From NCBI GenBank assembly GCA_031286585.1, contig JAITUC010000042.1:36114-100113 (forward strand): DNA of 64,000 bases, given 5' to 3'. Below are positions 24,954 through 33,071 of this stretch, piece after piece. Source of the DNA: Delftia acidovorans. Its GTDB lineage: Bacteria > Pseudomonadota > Gammaproteobacteria > Burkholderiales > Burkholderiaceae_C. Position numbers and translations under genes: made by a program. Position 1 is the first letter of the stretch. Each line of letters begins with the position of its first letter. Under the pieces are notes generated by a model. It saw only the letters and a program-made list of their open reading frames with translations, ran no database searches and was not told where the DNA came from.

Positions 24954-26144
24954 TCAGACCAGGGCGCGGGCCACGGCCCAGTACATGCCGCGGTTGAAGC
25001 CCTTGCGCATCATCGAGCCGACCTTGGTCGGCGGCGTGGGCTTGACGTCGACCTGGTAGTCGTACCAAAGCGGCATGCCCCCGTCCAGGCCCATCTGGGC
25101 GATGGCCACCACGCGCCCGTCGTAGGCATCGCTGGTGCGGCCGAAGCGGATCTGCGAGGCGATGTTGTTCACCACCACGGGCGACTGGTTGTGGCAGGCG
25201 CCGCCGGCCTTGCTCACGGGCAGGTCCACCGTATCGCCCAGCACATAGACATGGCTCTGGCCCAGCACCTGCATGGTTTCGTGGTCGGTGGGCAGCCAGC
25301 CCTCGCCATCCTGCGCCTGCGACAGGCCGCAGTCGCGCACGGCCTGCACGGCGCGTATGGGCGGCGTGGCCATGAGGATGTCGAAATCCTCGGCCTGGCC
25401 CTCTTCCGAATACGCGACCCTGGCCTCGGGGTCCACGCGCGCCAGCGTGAAGCCGCGCTGGTGGCGAATGCCGCGCTGCTCGAACACCGTGGGCAGGATC
25501 TCGCAGGTGTCCTTCTGCAGGAACAGGCAGTTGCGCAGCAGCTGCGAGACCGTGGGATAGGTGTAGACGATCTCCACCTTGTCGCGCACGCCGCGACGGC
25601 GCAGCAGGTCGTCCAGCATCAGCGTGGTCTCGATGGGCGCGATGCCGCACTGGTGCGGCACATTGGGCGTCTTGGGAAAGGTGACGGTGACGAAGATGCG
25701 GCCCCTTTCTATGCGCGCCAGCTTGTCGGCCAGCTGCCGCGCGGGCGCATGCTGGTAGAAGTGGTCGCCGGCCTCGGCCAGGCCTTCGATGCGCTCGGGC
25801 GAGGGCACGCAGCCCGTGGAGATCACCAGATGGTCGTAGCCGAAGCGCTTGCCGCTCCTGCAGTGCACGGCCTGCAGCGCAAAGTCGAAGCGCTCCACCT
25901 CTTCCACCTGGAAGTCGATCTCGGGCCGCAGCAGGCCGCGCTGCCTGCGCCGCAGCTCGTCGCGGAAAAAGGCATTGAAGGCCACGTACATGAAGGCCGG
26001 CTTGTAGTAGTGCCAGGGCGAGTTCGACAGCATGGTGATGCGCACCTTGCCTGTGACCACCTCCGGATACAGCTTGCCGACCAGGTGGTTGGCGGTCATG
26101 GTGCCGCCAATGCCACCGCCGATGATCAATATGTGATGCGCCAT
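24954..26144 (-). CDS. Sulfide:quinone reductase-like NAD(P)/FAD oxidoreductase
   Basis: A 396-residue flavoprotein of the SQR/FCC group. The FAD motif ILIIGGGIGGTMTANHLVGKLYPE opens the protein, YYKPAFMYVAF sits near 48, VISTGCVPSPERIEGL near 110, and VYVLGDTVDLPVSKAGG near 305 is the second FAD contact. Cysteines in STGC, VPHQC (near 170) and GGACHNQ (near 322) could serve as redox cysteines. SQR-like enzymes pass electrons from sulfide or related sulfur species to quinone at the inner membrane face. True SQR activity is not certain, since this subgroup is often merely annotated SQR-like. Its TetR-type neighbour is on the same strand 76 bp upstream. Confidence 0.8.
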   Translation of the reverse strand: MAHHILIIGGGIGGTMTANHLVGKLYPEVVTGKVRITMLSNSPWHYYKPAFMYVAFNAFFRDELRRRQRGLLRPEIDFQVEEVERFDFALQAVHCRSGKRFGYDHLVISTGCVPSPERIEGLAEAGDHFYQHAPARQLADKLARIERGRIFVTVTFPKTPNVPHQCGIAPIETTLMLDDLLRRRGVRDKVEIVYTYPTVSQLLRNCLFLQKDTCEILPTVFEQRGIRHQRGFTLARVDPEARVAYSEEGQAEDFDILMATPPIRAVQAVRDCGLSQAQDGEGWLPTDHETMQVLGQSHVYVLGDTVDLPVSKAGGACHNQSPVVVNNIASQIRFGRTSDAYDGRVVAIAQMGLDGGMPLWYDYQVDVKPTPPTKVGSMMRKGFNRGMYWAVARALV

Positions 26145-26220
26145 CCCTGCTACTCCTTGTGCTTTCGCCTCAGTGGAACAACCGCTGGCGCCGCCTGGCC
26201 CCAGCCCCGGAAAACGCGCC

Positions 26221-26820
26221 TCAGTCAGGCTTGAGCGACCGCCACACTCCGTCCCAGAGCGCATCGAACAAGGGCTCTATGGCCGTGTCGATGATGCCGT
26301 CCAGCCGCAGGCAGATCATGCGGATCGCGCTGCCGTACATCAGGCTGGCCGCCACCATGGGCTCCATCTGGCGGATCTCGCCATCGGCCATGCCCGCGAA
26401 CACGAAGCCGCGCATGCGCACAAAGGCCGAGGCCGAGCAGATGGCCTGCTCATCGGGCAGAAACTCGCGGTGCCGCGCATTGACCACGAAGCCCATGGCC
26501 TCGGGCTCGGCCTCTGCCAGCCCGAACAGCATGCGCAGCACCTCGCGGCAGCGCTCGGTACTGCCCGCGTGCCGCTCCTCGATATCGTCGAGCAGCACAT
26601 TCATGCGCGCCAGCAAATGCCGGTACAGCTCGCGCGCAATGCCTTCCTTGTCGGCAAAGTGGTTGTAGAAAAAACCGATGGACACGCCGGCCTCGGCACA
26701 CAACTCCTGTATCGAGGTATTGAAGAAGCCCCGCTCCACGAACAACCTGAGCGCCACGCGCAGCGTCTGCACATGGCGCGATCCCGCATGCGGAAAGAAG
26801 GTCCAAGCCTCGTCTTGCAT
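26221..26820 (-). CDS. TetR-family regulator upstream of the SQR/DUF1641 genes
   Basis: A 199-residue TetR repressor. The helix-turn-helix is RVALRLFVERGFFNTSIQELCAEAGVSIGFFYNHFADKEGIAREL (about residues 21-65); the rest is the all-helical ligand domain. It lies on the same strand and immediately upstream of the SQR-like gene, so it may head the same transcription unit. A GAAT-CTTC-ATTC inverted repeat about 18-29 bp upstream of its start could be its own operator. The inducer is unknown. Confidence 0.85.
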   Translation of the reverse strand: MQDEAWTFFPHAGSRHVQTLRVALRLFVERGFFNTSIQELCAEAGVSIGFFYNHFADKEGIARELYRHLLARMNVLLDDIEERHAGSTERCREVLRMLFGLAEAEPEAMGFVVNARHREFLPDEQAICSASAFVRMRGFVFAGMADGEIRQMEPMVAASLMYGSAIRMICLRLDGIIDTAIEPLFDALWDGVWRSLKPD

Positions 26821-27034
26821 GGGAACCGATAGTAGAACGAATCTTCATTCTATTTTTCACGATCACTTGCAAACCACAGCAGGGTTTTCCAGAAAGGACG
26901 GCACCCGCGCATCAGTCTCAATGCCTGGCCCATTCCCGGCCATTGCCCCGCAGGACCGTAGAATCCGCGCGCAGCCATTGGAGACCGAGACAATGACCGG
27001 CTGCATACGAATCCGATCCAAAGGCTTTTTGCAA

Positions 27035-27838
27035 ATGCAACTTCCCATCCACGTCATCGACGCATTCACATCCGAACGATTCAAGGGGAATCAGGCCGCC
27101 GTTGTTCCCCTGGATGCATGGCTTGCCGATTCCACGCTGCAGGCCATTGCCGCAGAGAACAATCTGTCGGAAACCTCGTTCCTGGTCTGGAGTGCCGATC
27201 GCGCCGCCTTCGAGATCCGCTGGTTCTCCCCGCTCACGGAAATCGCGTTCTGCGGCCATGCCACGCTGGCAAGCGCCTTCGTGCTGTTCGAGGCCGACCC
27301 CGCGCTGCGCAGCATCACGTTCTGGGCCGCTGCCGTGGGCAATGTCACCGCCACGCAGGAGGATGGCGGACGCATCGTCATGACCTTCCCGCGCCGCGAT
27401 GCCAAGCCGCTGGACGAGGCGCCTGCCGCGCTGCGCGAAGGCCTCACGCCCGCGCCCGCCGCCTATCTGGTGAACCAGCAGGCCTACGTGGCAGTCTACG
27501 CCGCCGAGGCCGATGTGCTGGCAGTCAAGCCGGATCTGGAACGCCTCAAGTCGCTGGGGCCGCTGGATGTGGTGGTGACGGCGCCTGCCGACGCTGGCGC
27601 CTCATATGACTTCGTGAGCCGCTACTTCTGGCCCGCCAACGGCGGCGAGGAAGATCCCGTCACCGGCTCCATCCATGCGGCGCTTGCCCCTTACTGGGCG
27701 GGCAGGCTGGGCAAGAACCGCCTGGTCGGCCACCAGGCCTCGCGGCGCACGGGCACGCTGTTTTGCGAAGTGACCGATGCCAGCGTGGAGGTGGCCGGCC
27801 ACTGTGCGCGTTACCTGACCGGGACGATCACTGTCTGA
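27035..27838 (+). CDS. PhzF-family isomerase/epimerase
   Basis: A 267-residue PhzF-fold protein. Family marks are DAFTSERFKGNQAAVV near 9, catalytic Glu in NNLSETSFL near 45, CGHATLASAFVLF near 72 and DPVTGSIHAALAPYW near 210. PhzF itself isomerises a phenazine precursor; most homologues outside phenazine clusters have unknown substrates, and no phenazine genes are present here. The length is normal. A weak ribosome site precedes the ATG at 27035. Confidence 0.88.
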   Translation: MQLPIHVIDAFTSERFKGNQAAVVPLDAWLADSTLQAIAAENNLSETSFLVWSADRAAFEIRWFSPLTEIAFCGHATLASAFVLFEADPALRSITFWAAAVGNVTATQEDGGRIVMTFPRRDAKPLDEAPAALREGLTPAPAAYLVNQQAYVAVYAAEADVLAVKPDLERLKSLGPLDVVVTAPADAGASYDFVSRYFWPANGGEEDPVTGSIHAALAPYWAGRLGKNRLVGHQASRRTGTLFCEVTDASVEVAGHCARYLTGTITV

Positions 27839-27907
27839 TCGCGGGGGAAAGTCCGGCGCCGCCCACGACTCCCCCATTTCGCTCCGGCACGCAGGTACCA
27901 TCCGCGC

Positions 27908-28648
27908 ATGAGTACCCACTACGAATCCCTGTCGCAAGCCGACGCCTACCGCGACGCCTTCGACGTGGAGCCGCCCGCTGCCAGCGAGCGCAACATGACA
28001 CCGCGCAAGTCCGGCTTTTTCATCCGCAGCGTCGCCGTGGCTGCAGAGGCAGCCGCTGGACAGGCAGAACCTGCTGTTCCCGACGCACCGCCTGCAGCAC
28101 CCGGCACTCCCGCACGCGAGCTGGTCGCAGCACAGTGGGGCCTGGTGCCGCACTGGGTGAAGTCGGCTTCGGACGGCCGGCTGCGCGCCCTCAAGCTGGT
28201 GAATGCGCGCTCCGAAACCGTGTCCACGGCCCAGGCCTTCCGCGATGCGTGGCTCAACGGCCAGCGCTGCATCGTGCCCATGGCGGCCTTTTTCGAGGAT
28301 GACTTTCGCAACGGCAAGGCCCTGCCCACGCGCATCTCGCGCATCGACGGCAAGCCCATGGGCGTGGCCGGCGTGTGGGCGCAGTGGACGGGCCCGGACG
28401 GCGAGGTGCTGCGGAGCTACGCCCTGCTCACCGTCAACGCCAACAGCCATGCGCTGCTGCACCGCTACCAGCAGCCCGGCGCCGAAAAGCGCATGCCGGC
28501 GATCCTCAACGAGGGCGCCTACGACGCCTGGCTGAACGCGCGCGTGGAGAAGGCGCGCGAGTTCATGCGCCAGTACCCGTCCAACTGGCTCACGGCCAAT
28601 CCCGTGGAACGCAAGGCCGACAAGCGGCCACCGGGCCTGATGGGCTGA
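27908..28648 (+). CDS. SRAP (YedK/HMCES-like) protein lacking the catalytic Cys2
   Basis: A 246-residue SOS-response-associated peptidase (SRAP) domain protein. The family normally starts MCxxY, and Cys2 makes a covalent bond with abasic DNA. Here the codon is AGT, so residue 2 is Ser (MSTHYE). Other family marks remain: AAQWGLVPHWVK near 75, NARSET near 99 and the acidic PMAAFFED near 125-131. The segment aligned with the usual HxRMP reads EKRMP, so the conserved His also appears absent. The region 42-70 is a Pro/Ala-rich insertion. It would be a non-catalytic or changed-function SRAP protein. It converges on the beta-lactamase gene. Confidence 0.82.
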   Translation: MSTHYESLSQADAYRDAFDVEPPAASERNMTPRKSGFFIRSVAVAAEAAAGQAEPAVPDAPPAAPGTPARELVAAQWGLVPHWVKSASDGRLRALKLVNARSETVSTAQAFRDAWLNGQRCIVPMAAFFEDDFRNGKALPTRISRIDGKPMGVAGVWAQWTGPDGEVLRSYALLTVNANSHALLHRYQQPGAEKRMPAILNEGAYDAWLNARVEKAREFMRQYPSNWLTANPVERKADKRPPGLMG

Positions 28649-28662
28649 TGGACTGATGGGCT

Positions 28663-28682
28663 GGGACAATAGCCCTTGTCCC
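28663..28682. terminator. Hairpin between convergent SRAP and beta-lactamase genes
   Basis: GGGACAA-TAGCCC-TTGTCCC, a perfect 7-bp stem, lies in the 39-bp gap between the two stop codons. No long U-tract is present on either strand. Confidence 0.45.
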
Positions 28683-28687
28683 GTGCG

Positions 28688-29512
28688 CTACGGCGCCTTG
28701 GGCAGCGCGTTGATGGAGCGCAGGATGTCGCGCGTGACGGCCTGGCGCTTGGGCAGGTCGGCCAGCCGGTGGGGCGTGTCCATGTTCATGGCGAAGAACA
28801 CGGGGCCGGCAGGCCACTCCACCCAGCCCACCCACCAGCCGACCTGGCCAGTCCAGCCGGTTTTGGCGCGCAGTATCCAGTCCGGGCCTGCCTCGTTGAT
28901 CATCACGTCCTTCACCAGCCGCTGGTGCTCCACCGGCAGGGGCAGCCGATTGCGGTACAGCCGCTGCAGGAAGGCCACCTGCTCCAGCGCCGAGATGGCC
29001 AGGTCGCCCTCCACCCAGAAAGGCGCCTCGCCCGTGGCCAGCGCATTGCCGTAGTCGATCTTGCGCATGTAGGCAGCCTCACGCGCACTGCCAAGCTCCC
29101 TGGCAAAGCCTTCGTACACCCACAGGGTGGAGTTGCGCATGGCCGAGCGCAGGTCCTGATCGGCATTCCAGGCCGGCAACTGGCGCTTCACGCCATCCCA
29201 GGGAATGCGCTGGAATTCGTCCCGCAGCAGCCCAGCATCCAGCGCGAACAGGCTGTGCGGGATCTTGAAGGTGGAGGCTGGCGAGTAGCGCTGCGCCGCG
29301 CGCGCCCGGTTGTGGACGTGGAGGGTTTCAGGGTCGCTTCGGGCGTCGATCACGACCATGCTGCCCTCAACGTGGTGGTCGGCAAAGATGCCCGCCCATT
29401 CGCTCTTGTCCTGCAGCGCGGCAGCCGCCAGCGCCGCCGGTGAAAGACAGGCCGACAGACCGGCGACCACACCGGTGGACAACGCGCAAAGCATCAGATT
29501 TCTTCGATTCAT
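28688..29512 (-). CDS. Class D (OXA-type) beta-lactamase
   Basis: A 274-residue secreted serine beta-lactamase. A signal peptide ends near residue 32. Active-site motifs are STFK (Ser80, Lys83), YGN in KIDYGNALAT near 154, KTG in ILRAKTGWTG near 217 and WWVGW afterwards. The second motif, normally SxV, reads NSTLW here, so its hydrophobic residue is Leu. It would hydrolyse beta-lactams in the periplasm. There is no integron, insertion sequence or resistance gene cluster next to it and its base composition fits its neighbours, so it looks like a resident chromosomal gene rather than an acquired one. Confidence 0.93.
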   Translation of the reverse strand: MNRRNLMLCALSTGVVAGLSACLSPAALAAAALQDKSEWAGIFADHHVEGSMVVIDARSDPETLHVHNRARAAQRYSPASTFKIPHSLFALDAGLLRDEFQRIPWDGVKRQLPAWNADQDLRSAMRNSTLWVYEGFARELGSAREAAYMRKIDYGNALATGEAPFWVEGDLAISALEQVAFLQRLYRNRLPLPVEHQRLVKDVMINEAGPDWILRAKTGWTGQVGWWVGWVEWPAGPVFFAMNMDTPHRLADLPKRQAVTRDILRSINALPKAP

Positions 29513-29717
29513 GCAGGCAGTTTAAGAGCAGCACCACCGCACGGTGATGGTGCACCGCCCGCCAGACCGCCCTGTTTTGACTCGCTGTTTTCCCGTTTTG
29601 GTGTTCCGGCTGCATTGCGCGGCGGCCCATGGCCCTGCATGCGCTGGCACGACTTGTGCAAAGCCGCTGCAGGCTGGCAATGGCAGCCACGACCACAACA
29701 AACAAGGGAGTCATTCC

Positions 29718-31049
29718 ATGCAAAGGTGCGCACGGGCATTGAGAACATTGGTGGCGGGAGGATGGACGGCGGCCCTGGGCGTGGCGCAGGCGGCAGAGCC
29801 GGTGATCACCCGGCCATCGCTGGTGGCCGTGGATTCCATCAGCGCCGTGGACACGGTATGGCTGATGACGGCCACGGTGCTGGTGCTGCTGATGACGCTG
29901 CCCGGCATTGCGCTGTTCTATGCGGGAATGGTGCGCCGCAAGAACGTGCTCAACACCATGGCCAGCGTGGTGGCGATTGCCTGCCTGGTGAGCATTCTGT
30001 GGTTTGCACTCGGCTATTCGCTGGCGTTCGCGCCCGGCAATGCGTGGATCGGCGGTGACTCGCGCGCCTGGTTCGCGGGGCTGGATTTCAACGCCGCCAA
30101 GGCACTGGTGGCCGTGAGCCATCTGGCTCCGCATGTGCCCGAGGCGGCCTATGCCATGTTCCAGCTGGCCTTCGCGGTGATCACCGCGGCGCTGCTGGTG
30201 GGCGCCTGGGTGGAACGCATGCGCTTTGGCGCCATGCTGATCTTCGTGGGGCTGTGGAGCCTGCTGGTCTATGCGCCGGTGGCGCACTGGGTGTGGGAGC
30301 CGGGCGGCTGGCTGGCGCGCATGGGCGCGCTGGACTTTGCCGGGGGCACCGTGGTGCATGTGAACGCGGGCGTGGCCGGGCTGGTCTGCGCCTGGTTCCT
30401 GCGGCCGCGCCGCGGCTACGGGCAGGAGCCTTTCGAGCCCTACAACCTGGCCCTGACCATGATGGGCGCAGCCCTGCTGTGGATGGGCTGGTTCGGCTTC
30501 AACGCAGGCTCATCGCTGGCCGGGGACAGCCGGGCAGCCCTGGCGCTGGCCGTCACCCACATTGCCGCCAGCGCGGGCGCGCTGGCCTGGTCCCTGGCCG
30601 AGTACGTGGTGCGCGGCAAGGCCACGCTGCTGGGGCTGTGCTCGGGCCTGGTGGGCGGGCTGGTGGCGATCACGCCGGCGGCCGGCTTCGTGACGCCGCT
30701 GTCGGCGCTGTGCATCGGCCTGATCGCCGGCATTGCCTGCTACTGGGGCGCCACCGGCCTCAAGCGGTTGCTGGGCGCGGACGATTCGCTGGATGTGTTT
30801 GGCGTGCACGGCGTGGGCGGCATCGTGGGCTCGCTGCTCACGGGCCTGTTTGCCAGCCCGCAGATCGGCGGCGTGCAGGGCAGCGTGCTCACCCAGGCCG
30901 TGAGCGTGCTGGCCGTGGCCTTGTTCACGCTGGTGGCCACGGCCGTGCTGCTGTGGCTGCTGGACATGCTGATCGGCCTGCGCGTGGACGAGGAAAGCGA
31001 GCTGCAGGGACTGGACCTGGCGCTGCACCGCGAGCGCCTGGGCGGATGA
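29718..31049 (+). CDS. amt: Ammonium transporter (Amt family)
   Basis: A 443-residue Amt channel. After a signal-like N-terminus ending VAQAAEP, there are 11 membrane helices. Helix 1 is WLMTATVLVLLMTLPGIALFYAGMVRRKNVLN; the pore twin-His positions lie in FAGGTVVHVNAGVAGLV near 210 and DVFGVHGVGGIVGSLLTG near 357. It carries ammonium into the cytoplasm. The start at 29718 has AAGGGAG 7 bp before it; further upstream the frame is open but lacks coding character. No GlnK gene is adjacent, which is unusual because Amt proteins are mostly linked to one. Confidence 0.92.
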   Translation: MQRCARALRTLVAGGWTAALGVAQAAEPVITRPSLVAVDSISAVDTVWLMTATVLVLLMTLPGIALFYAGMVRRKNVLNTMASVVAIACLVSILWFALGYSLAFAPGNAWIGGDSRAWFAGLDFNAAKALVAVSHLAPHVPEAAYAMFQLAFAVITAALLVGAWVERMRFGAMLIFVGLWSLLVYAPVAHWVWEPGGWLARMGALDFAGGTVVHVNAGVAGLVCAWFLRPRRGYGQEPFEPYNLALTMMGAALLWMGWFGFNAGSSLAGDSRAALALAVTHIAASAGALAWSLAEYVVRGKATLLGLCSGLVGGLVAITPAAGFVTPLSALCIGLIAGIACYWGATGLKRLLGADDSLDVFGVHGVGGIVGSLLTGLFASPQIGGVQGSVLTQAVSVLAVALFTLVATAVLLWLLDMLIGLRVDEESELQGLDLALHRERLGG

Positions 31050-31121
31050 GCGGCTGCAAGGCTGAACGTCCGAGCGATTCAAGCGGACCGAGGATCTTCC
31101 AACTGAAGGAGTGACCAAGAC

Positions 31122-31430
31122 ATGCCCGAAAGCGAACTCCTGGCCATCGCCGCGCACCTGCATGTGCTGCTGCGCAGAAGCTGCGGCCGCGTGACCGATA
31201 CCGAATGGCTGGCGGCCAATGCCGAGTACGCCGCCGAAATCATCCGCTTCGCCCGGGAGCAGGAAGGGGCGCGCAGCACGCCCGAACTGGTGGACTGGAC
31301 CCATCGCTTCGAAGCCGCCTGGAATGCCGCGCTGGCCGGGCCCGCCGAGCGCTCGCCGCTCATGCAGCGCGCCGGCGAGCTGATGCGCCAGCGCGCGGAA
31401 AACCGCAAGTACATCGGCACGCTGCGCTAG
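31122..31430 (+). CDS. Hypothetical small helical protein downstream of amt
   Basis: A 102-residue Arg/Glu/Ala-rich protein, mostly helical, without signal peptide or recognised domain. Features are LHVLLRRSCGRVTDTEWLAANAEYAAEIIRFAREQEG in the first half and ELMRQRAENRKYIGTLR at the end. AAGGAG precedes the ATG by 9 bp. It follows amt by 72 bp on the same strand and ends 12 bp before the convergent SpoVR gene. Codon use is like the surrounding chromosome, so it is a genuine resident gene; its function is unknown. Confidence 0.75.
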   Translation: MPESELLAIAAHLHVLLRRSCGRVTDTEWLAANAEYAAEIIRFAREQEGARSTPELVDWTHRFEAAWNAALAGPAERSPLMQRAGELMRQRAENRKYIGTLR

Positions 31431-31442
31431 CGTCGTCCTTGA

Positions 31443-33071
31443 TCAGGCAGGCGGCGCGGGCACGGAGTGCAGCAGCACGGGCGCGTCGCCATCGCCGTTG
31501 ACGCTTTCCAGCTGCACGCCAAAGCCCCACAGGCGCGCAGCGTGCTTGAGCACTTCCAGCGTATCGTCGGACAGGGGCCGGCCCTGGTAGCGCGTGTGGC
31601 GCAGGGTCAGGCAGCGGTCGCCACGCAAGTTCACGTTCCAGACCTGGATATTGGGCTCGCGCGCGCCCAGGTCGTATTGCTGGGACAGGGTCTGGCGCAG
31701 GGTGCGGTAGCCGTCGTCGTCGTGGATGGCGCTGACCAGCAGCTCGCGCTCGCTGGCATCGTCATGGATGGAGAACAGGCGCATGTCGCGCATCAGCTGC
31801 GGGCTCAGGTACTGGCCGACAAAGCTCTCGTCCTTGAAGTTCTGCATGGCATGGTGCAGCGCCGGCAGCCAGGGCGTGCCTGCCAGGTCGGGGAACCAGC
31901 GGCGGTCTTCCTCGGTCGGGTCCTGGCAGATGCGCCGGATGTCGCGGTACATGGCAAAGCCCAGCGCATAGGGATTGATGCCGCTATAGGCGCGGTGGCC
32001 GGCGGGCGGCTGGTAGATCACGTTGGTGTGGGAGGACAGCCACTCGATCATCACGCCGTCGGTCAGCCAGCCTTCGTCGTACAGGGTGTTGAGCAGGGTG
32101 TAGTGCCAGAACGTGGCCCAGCCCTCGTTCATCACCTGGGTCTGGCGCTGCGGGTAGAAGTACTGGGCGATCTTGCGCACGATGCGCACGATCTCGCGCT
32201 GCCAGGGCTCCAGCAAGGGGGCGTTCTTCTCGATGAAGTACAGCAGGTTTTCCTCGGGCTCCTTGGGAAAGCGCTCGCTGTGCTGCGCCGCGCTGTCCTT
32301 GCCCGGGCGGGCCGGCAGGGTGCGCCACAGCTCGTTGACCTGCTGCTGGGCGTAGGCCTCGCGCTGCTCGCGCTCGGCCCGCTCTCGCGCCAGGCTCTTC
32401 TTGGAGGGGCGGCGGTAGCGGTCCACGCCCAGGTTGGACAGGGCGTGGCAGGAGTCCAGCCACTGCTCCACGGTCGTGAGGCCGTGGCGCTCCTCGCACT
32501 GGGAGATGAAGTCCCGCGCATAGACCAGGTAGTCGATGATGCTGCCCGCATCCGTCCACATGCCGAACAGGTAGTTGTTCTTGAAGAAGCTGTTGTGCCC
32601 GTAGGCCGCGTGGGCGATCACCAGGGCCTGCATGGCCGTGGTGTTCTCCTCCATCAGGTAGCTGATGCAGGGATTGGAGTTGATGACGATCTCGTAGGCC
32701 AGACCCATGTGGCCGCGCCGGTAGCGCCGCTCGGTCGCCATGTACTCCTTGCCATAGCTCCAGTGGCGGTAGCCCACGGGCATGCCCACGCTGGCGTAGG
32801 CGTCCATCATCTGTTCGGCAGAGATGACTTCCAGCTGGTTGGGATAGGTGTCCAGGCCATAGCGCTCGGCCGTGGCCGCAATGGCTGCGTGGTAGCACTC
32901 GATGAGCTCGAAGGTCCAGTCGCTGGGATCGGGCAGGGGGTGCTCCGGGCGCTTGCCGGCCGGCAGCGGCGCGGACGGCACGCCGCGCGGCGCCCGCTCG
33001 TTCGCCAGTGACGATTTCCAGTGCGGCGTGGCATGGCGGGGCGCCAGCACGGGGTATTGAGAGAGGTTCAT
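31443..33071 (-). CDS. SpoVR family protein (YcgB-like)
   Basis: A 542-residue SpoVR/YcgB protein. Marks of the family include WTFELIECYHAAIAATAERYGLDTYPNQLEVISAEQMMDAY near 45-90, HAAYGHNSFFKNNYLF near 150, FYPQRQTQVMNEGWATFWHY near 300 and HTNVIYQPP near 340. Its biochemical role is unknown. In enterobacteria it is expressed with the PrkA-type kinase YeaG and YeaH under nitrogen starvation and stationary-phase stress. The same order is kept here: it overlaps the DUF444 gene by 4 bp (ATGA) and is third in the operon. The start follows from that overlap. Confidence 0.93.
   Translation of the reverse strand: MNLSQYPVLAPRHATPHWKSSLANERAPRGVPSAPLPAGKRPEHPLPDPSDWTFELIECYHAAIAATAERYGLDTYPNQLEVISAEQMMDAYASVGMPVGYRHWSYGKEYMATERRYRRGHMGLAYEIVINSNPCISYLMEENTTAMQALVIAHAAYGHNSFFKNNYLFGMWTDAGSIIDYLVYARDFISQCEERHGLTTVEQWLDSCHALSNLGVDRYRRPSKKSLARERAEREQREAYAQQQVNELWRTLPARPGKDSAAQHSERFPKEPEENLLYFIEKNAPLLEPWQREIVRIVRKIAQYFYPQRQTQVMNEGWATFWHYTLLNTLYDEGWLTDGVMIEWLSSHTNVIYQPPAGHRAYSGINPYALGFAMYRDIRRICQDPTEEDRRWFPDLAGTPWLPALHHAMQNFKDESFVGQYLSPQLMRDMRLFSIHDDASERELLVSAIHDDDGYRTLRQTLSQQYDLGAREPNIQVWNVNLRGDRCLTLRHTRYQGRPLSDDTLEVLKHAARLWGFGVQLESVNGDGDAPVLLHSVPAPPA

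Noticed and set aside
27035..27838. Phenazine biosynthesis on the basis of the PhzF gene
   Set aside because: No other phenazine gene is present and most PhzF-fold proteins act elsewhere.
28688..29512. An acquired resistance island around the OXA gene
   Set aside because: No mobile element, integron site or composition shift surrounds it.
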